Source: Flammeovirgaceae bacterium UBA6059 (GTDB lineage Bacteria; Bacteroidota; Bacteroidia; Cytophagales; Cyclobacteriaceae). Taken from it: 64,000 bases of DNA. This document shows, one piece after another, positions 8,301-16,437 of the stretch (within the stretch, counting starts at the first letter, position 1; each line of letters starts with the position of its first letter). The stretch covers positions 62,001 to 126,000 of the forward strand of contig DIYH01000013.1 of the NCBI GenBank assembly GCA_002435755.1. Direction: 5' to 3'. Made by a program: the position numbers and the translations under genes. A model generated the notes under the pieces. That model had not been told where the DNA came from and ran no database searches. It worked only from the letters and a program-made list of their open reading frames with translations.

Positions 8301-8786
8301 ATGATGAAATACATATTGCTTCTGCTATTCATTCCGGTATGTGGCGTCTACGCGCAAAGTACCGAGTACGCCAAGAAGAAGGCAGAGAAGCTAGCCGTCA
8401 AATCTCCTTTTGAGAAAATCATCGATCGCGAGTTACCAGCTACAATTGTTTATGAAAATGAATATGTGATTGGGTTTGTTCCGTTAGGAGGTCAAGCGCC
8501 CGTACACTATCTCATTGTACCTAAAAAACGGATCCCTACCGTGAATGAGGTAACCGAGGACGATATAGTGATGTTGGGTCATATGTTTCTGGCAGCAAGA
8601 GAAATCGCCAGGGAATACGGAGTTGATGAGACTGGCTACCGTCTAGCCATCAATAACAACGAAGATAGCGGTCAGTCTGTATTTCATATTCATATGCATT
8701 TGCTTGGGGGTATGAAGACAGGTCCCATGGTGGACCAGACCTGGAGAAATGAGCGGCGTGGTAAGAATGAAGAGGAGAATGAATGA
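8301..8786 (+). CDS. HIT family protein with signal peptide
   Basis: 161 residues from ATG 8301 (8304 also possible); an in-frame TTG at 8292 was rejected. Residues 1-19 are a signal peptide (KYILLLLFIPVCGVYAQ). The rest is a complete HIT domain: PFEKIIDRELPATIVYEN, PVHYLIVPKKRIPTV, NNNEDSGQSVFHIHMHLLGG. The catalytic histidine triad is at about residues 129, 131 and 133. HIT enzymes are nucleotide phosphoramidases/hydrolases (HinT type) and normally cytoplasmic. Here export to the periplasm is predicted. The extension KKKAEKLAVKS between signal and domain is unusual. Nucleotide-phosphoramidate hydrolysis outside the cytoplasm is inference. Confidence 0.8.
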   Translation: MMKYILLLLFIPVCGVYAQSTEYAKKKAEKLAVKSPFEKIIDRELPATIVYENEYVIGFVPLGGQAPVHYLIVPKKRIPTVNEVTEDDIVMLGHMFLAAREIAREYGVDETGYRLAINNNEDSGQSVFHIHMHLLGGMKTGPMVDQTWRNERRGKNEEENE

Positions 8787-8810
8787 CTGTGCCAGCCTAA
8801 CACATGCTGG

Positions 8811-8827
8811 TGTTTCAAATTGAAACA
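8811..8827. repeat. perfect 8+1+8 palindrome upstream of the second FtsX gene
   Basis: TGTTTCAA-A-TTGAAACA, 105 bp before the permease start and 25 bp after the HIT gene stop. Just upstream is a smaller CCAGC...GCTGG stem (8791-8810). It is either an operator or part of a weak terminator; there is no T-run. Confidence 0.4.
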
Positions 8828-8931
8828 GTTGGATTTGATTTCATCCGTGTAAATAGATGATATTCAATGTGTTACAAATATGGCATTAGATTGGACATTT
8901 GTCCTTTGATATCAACTCTAGTGTCATTTTT

Positions 8932-11298
8932 ATGTTGAAGAATATTTTTATCATCGCTATTCGAAACGCCAGAAGAAATGGTGTTTACACTTTTTTGAAC
9001 GTGGGAGGTCTAGCTTTAGCAATGATGTCCTCTTTGCTGATCTTCCTTTGGGTCCATAATGAGCGCTCTGTAGACCAATTCCACACTAACGATCACCCTA
9101 TTTATCTTGGAATGCAAGAGCGCACTAATAGTGAGGGTGATCAGTATATCGGTAAGGACTTGCAATATCTGCTAGGGCCAACAGTGATCGAGAATGTCAC
9201 CGGTATCAGACGGATGACGCGCGTCTTACGTCAAGATGTAGAGTCGCTGGTCATGAAAGATGATCGAAAATTCACCGATAACGAACTGGTCTTTGTCGAT
9301 CACGACTTCTTTCAAATGTTTGATTATCCGTTGGTTGAAGGTGAGTACAACAGCATGTTTGACCAATTGCATTCGGTCTTGCTAAGTGAAGAATATGCTA
9401 CTAAACTCTTTGGAGATCAATCTCCGTTGGGTGAGTCGATCACCGTGCGCAATGGGATGTTTGAAAAAGACTTTGTGGTTAAGGGTGTTATTTCGGATAG
9501 CCCAAGTAACTCTGCACTCCAATATGACGTCATTCTCCCGATTACTATTCTTCCTATCTATCTCGACTGGGTGGAGAACTGGGGTAGCACCTGGATCAAA
9601 ACGTATTTTGAGGTTGAGAAGGGCGCGGATACTGACTTATTGTCGAACCAAATAACTACCGCTTATAAGGCCAATCACGAAGGTGCTTGGTTTGAGATAT
9701 TCCTTTTCCCCTTCAAGAAAGAGTATCTCTACAATGACTTTTCCAATGGATGTAACCCGTCCGGTCGGATTGATTACATACGATTTTTTACGGTTGTAGG
9801 AGTCATCATCATATTGTTTGGATTGATCAACTTTATCAATCTGTCTACCGCTAATGCCACTAAGCGCGTCAAGGAAGTGGGCGTGCGCAAAGTCATTGGC
9901 GCTAGTCGAACCAATGTGATCTACCAATTCTTATTTGAGTCATTGGTGCTTTGTTCTATGGCAGCAGTACTGGCAGTCACAGCGACCCAACTTTTGCTAC
10001 CGCAATTCAATGAAATTGTGAACAGAGAACTTGCCATTCCGGTAGGTGAGTGGTGGTTTGTCTCTGGTCTGGTGACCGTCGTTTTACTTTTTGGGTTAGT
10101 TGCAGGGCTCTATCCCGCACTCTTTATTAGCGGCTTTAGTCCTTTTCAAATGCTCAAAAGTGGTACACTGAGAAGTGATCGGTTGGGCTGGCTCAAAAGA
10201 GGGTCGACGCTTTTTCAGTTGATCATTAGCAGTGCTTTGATCCTGGCGACAGTGGTCATCTACATGCAGATGGATTATATACAGAATCGTGAACTAGGCA
10301 TCCAAAAGGAACATCGGTTGTATTTCCGACTCAATGGGAGCTACGACCATATGGCCACACTCAAGAACGAACTCCTTTCTTCTTCTGCGATAAGCGCCGT
10401 TTCTTTCGCAGATCAAAGTCCTATTGAGGTGTTTAAGTCTTCCGGCGACCCTAGTTGGGAAGGTAAAACACCTGATACATCCGTTCATATCAATTTCATT
10501 GATTGCGGGTACGATATTATCGAGACGCTGGGGCTAGAACTAATTAGCGGAAAGACATTTACTCAAGAGATGAGAAGTGATACGGTTGGGTTTATTATCA
10601 ACGAAACAGCTGCACGTCTGATCAGTGCAGACAATCCAGTTGGATTAAAAATGAAATTTTGGGATAAAGATGGACGGGTCACCGGGGTAGTTAAGGATTT
10701 CCATTTCAGGAGTATGACGCAGGAGATTGGCCCAATGATATTGAGGCTCTGGCCTGAAAGTACTGACTATGCGATCGTGAAGATCAATCCAGGAGGTACG
10801 GCAGAGGCGCTTCAAGCAATTAATCGTACATATTCACGATTCGAACCTTATTATCCCCTCAGCTACCATTTTTTCGATGATGATTTTGACAGGATATACA
10901 GGCAAGAGGCCTCAATCTCCAAACTGTTACGCCTCTTCGCATTCCTAGCCATTGCTATATCTATAATTGGTATGTACGGTATCATCACATTTACGGTGGA
11001 GCTTAAGACTAAAGAGATTGGTATAAGGAAAGTACTAGGTGCTTCGGTAATGGATATAGGCGTTGGACTGTTCAGGTCATTCTTCTTTATGATTCTACTT
11101 TCTGGTCTTATTGGGATCCCATTGAGTTTGTATTGGATCATGGAGTGGCTTGATACATACGCTTACAGAGTCGAGCTCGTTTGGCCGGTATTCATCTCCG
11201 GGATATTGATCCTTACTGTTATCAGTGCGCTAACCGTAGGTATCAAGTCAGTAAAATCTGGCATGCTCAACCCAGTGGGGCTGCTTAGGTCTGAGTAA
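8932..11298 (+). CDS. FtsX/MacB-type ABC transporter permease
   Basis: 788 residues from ATG 8932 (MLKNIFIIAIRNARRNGVYT, the usual beginning of this family); an in-frame TTG at 8899 was rejected. The architecture is TM1 (TFLNVGGLALAMMSSLLIFLW), periplasmic MacB-type domain, TM2-4 with the EVGVRKVIGAS motif, second periplasmic domain, and TM block 3 with KEIGIRKVLGAS near the C-terminus. No prefix domain and no linked PadR gene. The substrate is unknown, and the ATPase partner must be encoded elsewhere. It is a diverged paralogue of the permeases at 3809 and 11441, in its own transcription unit. Confidence 0.85.
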   Translation: MLKNIFIIAIRNARRNGVYTFLNVGGLALAMMSSLLIFLWVHNERSVDQFHTNDHPIYLGMQERTNSEGDQYIGKDLQYLLGPTVIENVTGIRRMTRVLRQDVESLVMKDDRKFTDNELVFVDHDFFQMFDYPLVEGEYNSMFDQLHSVLLSEEYATKLFGDQSPLGESITVRNGMFEKDFVVKGVISDSPSNSALQYDVILPITILPIYLDWVENWGSTWIKTYFEVEKGADTDLLSNQITTAYKANHEGAWFEIFLFPFKKEYLYNDFSNGCNPSGRIDYIRFFTVVGVIIILFGLINFINLSTANATKRVKEVGVRKVIGASRTNVIYQFLFESLVLCSMAAVLAVTATQLLLPQFNEIVNRELAIPVGEWWFVSGLVTVVLLFGLVAGLYPALFISGFSPFQMLKSGTLRSDRLGWLKRGSTLFQLIISSALILATVVIYMQMDYIQNRELGIQKEHRLYFRLNGSYDHMATLKNELLSSSAISAVSFADQSPIEVFKSSGDPSWEGKTPDTSVHINFIDCGYDIIETLGLELISGKTFTQEMRSDTVGFIINETAARLISADNPVGLKMKFWDKDGRVTGVVKDFHFRSMTQEIGPMILRLWPESTDYAIVKINPGGTAEALQAINRTYSRFEPYYPLSYHFFDDDFDRIYRQEASISKLLRLFAFLAIAISIIGMYGIITFTVELKTKEIGIRKVLGASVMDIGVGLFRSFFFMILLSGLIGIPLSLYWIMEWLDTYAYRVELVWPVFISGILILTVISALTVGIKSVKSGMLNPVGLLRSE

Positions 11299-11440
11299 AC
11301 TTATTATGAAATGTGTTGAGAATGAACTTTTAAAGCTTTCATACTTCAACCAGTTATCCTCTGAACTAAAAAACGTGTGGCAAACGCAGTTCTGAAATAT
11401 CGCAAACAGCAAATGAAATAAATGGTCAAAACTCAAAGCT

Positions 11441-13870
11441 ATGTTTAGAAACATGATAGTGATTGGATTGAGAAATCTGTGGCGAAACAAACTCTACTCA
11501 TTTATCAATGTATTAGGACTGGCGGTAGGACTTACTGCTTCTATACTGGTCATGATCTTAGTGCAGGATGAGTTGTCTTACGATCAATTTCATCAGCATC
11601 GAGATCAAATACATCGCGTTTCCTTTCAAGAAATGCGCGATGGTAACCTGGTCAGGTATGCAAAAATCCCTTTTCCTGCTAAGCAGGTATTTCTCGATAA
11701 TCTGCCCGAAGTGACTTCCATTAACAGGCTCTATAGCAATACCAAAGTAGGAGGGCCAGTAACGTTTGCTACAGCAGACCATCGATTTTCAGAGATGGGC
11801 TTGTTTTTTACTGATCCAAACTTCAGTGAATTCTTTGGTTTTGAGTGGCTGGCAGGCGATCCTGCAACAGCATTGACCGACGATAGGAGTATAGTCTTGA
11901 CAGAGTCCATGGCCATCAAGTATTTCGGTAAACTGGATGTGGTAGACGAAAGCATGACCGTACAATTCGGAAACCCGGTTTCGCTGAGAGTCACTGGTGT
12001 CATTGCTGATCTACCCTTGAACACTCATATGGCACTTGACATGCTTATGCCGATTGAGTTTTTGAGAGGTCAGTGGGTACACTGGTACAATTATGATTTT
12101 GAGAAAGATTGGAAATGGGCTGGAGCTTTTACCTACACCAAGTTGCAGCCAGGAACTTCCGTTTCAGGTTTTGAAAATAGAATGCAGTCACTAGTTGCCC
12201 CTTATTTTGCTGATCAGGATGCTGAGACTTTTGAGCTACAGTCCATCCCGATGACAGATATTCATTTGTATTCTGAATATGCCGGTGAAATGAACCCCGG
12301 CGGAAGCATTATCCAGTTGTATATCATAGCTGCTTTAGCCATTGTTATTTTGGTTGTTGCATCGGTCAATTTCATGAATTTGGCTACAGCAAGATCAGTA
12401 CGGAGGGCACGTGAGGTTGGTATCCGAAAGGTAATGGGTGCATCCAAATCCAGTTTGGTTGTTCAGTTCACCGGAGAAGCGGTGATCGTGTCTGTAATGG
12501 CATTAGTTCATTGTCTGTTGCTGATCAACCTGATATTACCAGTGTTCAACACCTTCATGGACAAGGAGTATACCTTATCCGCTTTGTTCATGAACCCTCC
12601 AATGATCGCAGGCACAATTGCTGTGACCCTCATTACAGGAGTTTTGTCGGGCCTGTATCCTGCCTTTTTTATTTCTTCTTTTATGCCTTCCAGGGCATTG
12701 AAATCTGATTACAAGGTCAAAGGGCAATTATCGATTCGTCAGATTTTGGTGACTGTTCAGTTCGTTGTATCCATTGTCTTCGTGTTGGCTGTCATCGTTA
12801 TACAATCTCAACTTTCGTATGTCCGACAAAAGGACCTGGGGTTTGAAAAGGACCAGATCATGATAATGACAGATAAGAGCCTGGATGCTGCGGAATATCG
12901 TCTATGGAAAAACGAACTGGAAAAGAACCCACATGTGTTGGATACCTACTTAGGTCATGTCCCCGGAAAATCCGCCTGGACCAATACTATTACACCTGAG
13001 GGTTTTGAAGCAGATGATGCCTTAAGTACCAGCCTTCTTTACACAGGTTATGATGTCATAGATTTCTTTGGGTTGGAAATAGTATCAGGCAGAAGCTTCG
13101 ATAGGGCATTAGATGAAGATACTGTATTTAATAGATCGTCTTTTATTATTAATGAGTACCTAGCCGAAAGGCTTGACTGGAACGAAAATGCTGTGGGTAA
13201 GGAAATCGAGTGGATTGGAGGAAATGATAATAAGACACTCATCAGAGGTAAGGTGGTTGGGGTAGTTGCTGACTTTCACCAAAACTCATTATTCCAGCCA
13301 ATTGGTCCTTTGCTTATGCGACTTTCTGATTGGGGTGATCAGGCCATTAAGTTTGAGATAGATCAAACCGAGGCAGTGAGGAATTTTGCAGAAAACACGT
13401 GGTATCGATTGTTCCCCGATAAGATATTCTCCTATGAGTACTTAGATGAGGAATTGGCAAAACAATATGAAAGCGAGGAAAGACTATCGCAAATGATTAG
13501 CTACTTTACAGTATTGGCTGTTATCATTTCGTGCCTGGGATTGTTCGGACTGGTTGCTTATATAGCAGAAAACCGAAAAAAGGAATTTGCTATTAGAAAA
13601 ACGTTAGGCGCTGAGGCCAGCCAAGTTGTCTTTTTGGTTTTGTCAAATTTCTCTGGACTGCTAGTTATCGCTGCTGTGCTTGCTTTACCGATAGGGTGGA
13701 TGATGATGAACAGGTGGCTCGATGAATTTGCTTATCGGATTACGGTAGGCCCCCAGCATTTCGTGCTCACTATCACAGTTTGCACGATAGTCGCGTTTGC
13801 GACCATCATTTTTCAGGCACTGAAGGCATCTTATGCCAATCCTGTAGACTCACTCCGTGGTGATGAATAG
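11441..13870 (+). CDS. FtsX/MacB-type ABC transporter permease
   Basis: 809 residues, ATG at 11441 (MFRNMIVIGLRNLWRNKLYS). TM1 SFINVLGLAVGLTASILVMI, periplasmic domain beginning VQDELSYDQFH, middle TM block with REVGIRKVMGAS, second periplasmic domain, and final TM block with KEFAIRKTLGAE. Full length for the Bacteroidota FtsX-like permeases. It is separated from the preceding permease by 142 bp with no recognisable terminator, so co-transcription is possible. No nucleotide-binding subunit is encoded nearby. The cargo or function is unknown. Confidence 0.85.
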   Translation: MFRNMIVIGLRNLWRNKLYSFINVLGLAVGLTASILVMILVQDELSYDQFHQHRDQIHRVSFQEMRDGNLVRYAKIPFPAKQVFLDNLPEVTSINRLYSNTKVGGPVTFATADHRFSEMGLFFTDPNFSEFFGFEWLAGDPATALTDDRSIVLTESMAIKYFGKLDVVDESMTVQFGNPVSLRVTGVIADLPLNTHMALDMLMPIEFLRGQWVHWYNYDFEKDWKWAGAFTYTKLQPGTSVSGFENRMQSLVAPYFADQDAETFELQSIPMTDIHLYSEYAGEMNPGGSIIQLYIIAALAIVILVVASVNFMNLATARSVRRAREVGIRKVMGASKSSLVVQFTGEAVIVSVMALVHCLLLINLILPVFNTFMDKEYTLSALFMNPPMIAGTIAVTLITGVLSGLYPAFFISSFMPSRALKSDYKVKGQLSIRQILVTVQFVVSIVFVLAVIVIQSQLSYVRQKDLGFEKDQIMIMTDKSLDAAEYRLWKNELEKNPHVLDTYLGHVPGKSAWTNTITPEGFEADDALSTSLLYTGYDVIDFFGLEIVSGRSFDRALDEDTVFNRSSFIINEYLAERLDWNENAVGKEIEWIGGNDNKTLIRGKVVGVVADFHQNSLFQPIGPLLMRLSDWGDQAIKFEIDQTEAVRNFAENTWYRLFPDKIFSYEYLDEELAKQYESEERLSQMISYFTVLAVIISCLGLFGLVAYIAENRKKEFAIRKTLGAEASQVVFLVLSNFSGLLVIAAVLALPIGWMMMNRWLDEFAYRITVGPQHFVLTITVCTIVAFATIIFQALKASYANPVDSLRGDE

Positions 13871-13894
13871 TACATAAGACATTATTGCACGAAA

Positions 13895-13925
13895 CAAAAA
13901 AGCTCCGATTATTCGGAGCCTTTTA
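13895..13925. terminator. bidirectional terminator between permease and secG
   Basis: GCTCCGA (13902-13908) pairs perfectly with TCGGAGC (13913-13919) around a 4-nt loop. There is an A-run on the left and TTTT on the right, so it can end both the permease transcript (plus) and the miaB-secG operon (minus). Confidence 0.8.
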
Positions 13926-13944
13926 CAATTAAAATCTTAAATCC

Positions 13945-14328
13945 TTATTGTTGAGGTTCTTCGTCACCACCACTCAAATCCGGTAGTTCTGTGCCTGCAG
14001 CTGGAGTTGTTTCTTCTCCAACACCATCAAATCCTGGGATGATCGTTTGCTCTTGGGCCCTGTCAAGATTGGGGCTATTGATGATGGGGCCACTATTTTG
14101 TGGGCCCAGAAGGAAGTTCGTAGAGAGCGTCAATACGACCATGGTGATCGCAAGGCCCCATGTCAATTTCTCTAACAAATCGGTGGTTTTTTTAACTCCC
14201 ATCAGCTGACCAGCTCCGGCTCCACCAAACTGGCTGGATAATCCACCTCCTTTAGAGTTTTGTGCCAACACCACCAATACTAATAGCACTGCTACCAGTA
14301 TTATCACACTAATCAATACAGCGTACAT
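13945..14328 (-). CDS. secG: preprotein translocase subunit SecG
   Basis: 127 residues. Two transmembrane segments (YAVLISVIILVAVLLVLVVL and WGLAITMVVLTLSTNF) are joined by the conserved SecG loop AQNSKGGGLSSQFGGAGAGQ and the KKTTDLLEKLTW segment. SecG is the accessory membrane subunit of the SecYEG translocon. The C-terminal 50 residues are an acidic, low-complexity tail (DGVGEETTPAAG..., SGGDEEPQQ), usual in Bacteroidota SecG. It is the last gene of the five-gene minus-strand operon, 6 nt after the TPR-protein stop. Confidence 0.93.
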   Translation of the reverse strand: MYAVLISVIILVAVLLVLVVLAQNSKGGGLSSQFGGAGAGQLMGVKKTTDLLEKLTWGLAITMVVLTLSTNFLLGPQNSGPIINSPNLDRAQEQTIIPGFDGVGEETTPAAGTELPDLSGGDEEPQQ

Positions 14329-14334
14329 GCTTGT

Positions 14335-15852
14335 TTATTTTAATTCCGCAATTCGAGCTGCAAAGTAACTCTTTTTCTTAGGAATTTTCAAGATCAACTT
14401 CTCGTAAATCTCAATGGCCTTATCACGTTTGCCTTGTCTCGCAAGTATGATAGCGAGATTTTCTGTCACTAAGTCGTCTTTCATTTCAGAACTAGAGGAG
14501 GAAAGGTCTGAAATCTCACCCTTTGGTTCTTCATCTGACGGTAGAATTTTAGGGTTATTCTTGATGAAGCGCTCGATGATCTCCTTCTGAATTTCTTTTT
14601 TATCCTTATCAGAAGCAGAGGTGCTGAGAGCTTCTACTTTTGCTTCACTGATAATGTCATTGTCTACCTCTTGTGCTATTTCTGCCTCATTGCTAGCTGT
14701 CTCTGTTTCCTCACTCTCTTTCTTTTCCTTTTTTAGCGTTTTGAGTTTCGGAGTAGCAGGCTTTTTTTCTTCTTGTGTCTCAGGTGCAGCTTTTGGTTTG
14801 GGGATATTAGCCTTTTTGGCAGGTACTGATTTGCTCTTCGCTACAGGCTTCTTTTCCTCAGATTTGGTCTCTTCTTTTGATTCAGTTGAAGTGGGGGTAG
14901 GCTTATCCTCTTGTTCTGGAGTTATGACATCAGGCTTTTCTTCCTTGGTGGGTGCCGAAAGCTTTGTATTAGCTTTTAGGATGGCTTCATCAATTGCATC
15001 TGATTCCTGCTTGTGCAGAATTTTCTCTTCAACCTCCAGGTAGTGGTCTCTACTTTGTTTGTATGCTTCCAGGTTTTTGAAAACATCGTCTACTAACTCT
15101 CCGGCGGTAAGTGGAGGTTCTTCTTGCTTCTCAAGTATTTCCTTTCGGTGCTCAATCTCCTCTTCTTTGATTTCAGAGATCACTTTGTCCAGGTCTTGTT
15201 GCCCCTGAACTTCTTCTTCGACAACTTCTGCCTCTTTCTCAGTTGTGACTTCTTCAGCAGTGTCCTTAATTTCGGTAGTATCAGGTGTTACCGCTTCTTG
15301 TTTCTCCGTCGTTTCCTGCTTACTAGCAGTATCGGATTCGGTTTCTTTCTTTATTTCCTTTAACCCGTGCGTGATAGTAGTCTTGACGCTACCATCTGCT
15401 TCGATGACTGTCAGTTCTTCTTCTATACCATCATCTTCGACCTTTTTAGTGACATCCTTAAACTTCCCGGAATCTTCCGAAGCACCATCACTCTTCGATC
15501 GTCGCTCTATAATTCTGAACTTAGGCCTCTTTTTCGATGTAGTATCCTCTTCGGCGACTACCTTCTGCTGAGTTTCCCTATGAATACCAACCTGAATATT
15601 ATCAGCGAGATCAAAATCGAACTGTCCATTAACGTACTTTTTGAGTAACTGCCTGTTGGTAGTATAGATGGCAGCCTTTGCCAGTTTAGAAGGAGCATCT
15701 TCCCTTTTTAGTGACTTTGTGCCACATGCGATGACACTCCGTGCGACCTGAAAATAGGGGAATTGTTCTACAACTTCTTCAACCTGTGCTAATTGGTCAG
15801 TAGATATACTTCTTGGATTACGGAGTACCTGAATGAAGCTTTCCTTGTTCAC
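14335..15852 (-). CDS. tetratricopeptide-type protein with long disordered Glu/Lys/Thr-rich middle
   Basis: 505 residues, GTG start at 15852. Residues 1-85 are folded and conserved in the phylum (FIQVLRNPRSI, VVEQFPYFQVARSVIACG, AAIYTTNRQLLKKYV). Residues about 90-410 are low-complexity, charged and probably disordered (runs of EEE, KKE, TET). Residues 455-505 form a TPR-like hairpin (ENLAIILARQGKRDKAIEIY, then ILKIPKKKSYFAARIAEL). No signal peptide, so it is cytoplasmic. The function is unknown. The conserved position between lptE and secG suggests a link to envelope biogenesis. Long ORFs on the opposite strand here are artefacts of codon bias. Confidence 0.75.
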   Translation of the reverse strand: MNKESFIQVLRNPRSISTDQLAQVEEVVEQFPYFQVARSVIACGTKSLKREDAPSKLAKAAIYTTNRQLLKKYVNGQFDFDLADNIQVGIHRETQQKVVAEEDTTSKKRPKFRIIERRSKSDGASEDSGKFKDVTKKVEDDGIEEELTVIEADGSVKTTITHGLKEIKKETESDTASKQETTEKQEAVTPDTTEIKDTAEEVTTEKEAEVVEEEVQGQQDLDKVISEIKEEEIEHRKEILEKQEEPPLTAGELVDDVFKNLEAYKQSRDHYLEVEEKILHKQESDAIDEAILKANTKLSAPTKEEKPDVITPEQEDKPTPTSTESKEETKSEEKKPVAKSKSVPAKKANIPKPKAAPETQEEKKPATPKLKTLKKEKKESEETETASNEAEIAQEVDNDIISEAKVEALSTSASDKDKKEIQKEIIERFIKNNPKILPSDEEPKGEISDLSSSSSEMKDDLVTENLAIILARQGKRDKAIEIYEKLILKIPKKKSYFAARIAELK

Positions 15853-15894
15853 GGAAGAAGATTAAAATTGGAGATGACACTAATATATGAAAAA

Positions 15895-16437
15895 TTACCA
15901 ATTCGCCACCGAACTTGTAAATATGTCAAGGATGATCTGATCAAATATCTCATCAAGAAAATCCTGTTCGTTAGCGGCTATGTCTGTAGTGTTTTGATCA
16001 AAGTCTAAGTAAAAACTAAAACTTTTGTTGAAGTCAAATTCATCGTTTTGCGTATTGATGTACTCAGCCTTTACTGATATGGTAAGTCGAGTGAGACTCG
16101 TAAAGTTCTGCTGATCCTCACCTCTGCCCCCCGTAGGTGCCACTGGAGAGAGATTATAGCTTTCAATGACACCATCCAGTTGCAAGTCGCCTTCTTCGTC
16201 TACCAGCTGCAGGCTCGTGTTTTGTTGATAGTAATCCTTGATTTTCTCTGTGAAGAGAACACTCATGTTGGAGGGGCCTAGCGTAGCGTTATTGAAGAAT
16301 GTTTGGATAGAGATCGTTTTGATATCAGGTGAGATCGACGCACCTGTGAAAGAATAAACACCACACCCTTGAAGCAGGAATAAGAAACATACTGCAAATA
16401 CAAACTTGACCAGCCTCTTAGAGTTCTTCCACACCAT
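15895..16437 (-). CDS. lptE: LptE-family LPS-assembly lipoprotein
   Basis: 180 residues from ATG 16437 (MVWKNSKRLVKFVFAV). The lipobox LLQGC puts the lipidated cysteine at residue 25, followed by GVYSFTGASISPDIKTISIQ and FFNNATLGPSNMSVLFTEKI, the conserved N-terminal features of Bacteroidota LptE. LptE plugs the LptD barrel at the outer membrane and helps insert LPS. A longer in-frame start at 16494 was rejected because it buries the signal peptide. The start overlaps the end of the sigma-54 activator gene by 20 nt, indicating translational coupling. Confidence 0.88.
   Translation of the reverse strand: MVWKNSKRLVKFVFAVCFLFLLQGCGVYSFTGASISPDIKTISIQTFFNNATLGPSNMSVLFTEKIKDYYQQNTSLQLVDEEGDLQLDGVIESYNLSPVAPTGGRGEDQQNFTSLTRLTISVKAEYINTQNDEFDFNKSFSFYLDFDQNTTDIAANEQDFLDEIFDQIILDIFTSSVANW

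Noticed and set aside
14621..15648. Long plus-strand ORFs (up to 140 codons) opposite the TPR protein gene
   Set aside because: They are mirror images of Glu/Lys-rich codons and read as Ser/Phe/Leu repeats. They have no start context or family match.
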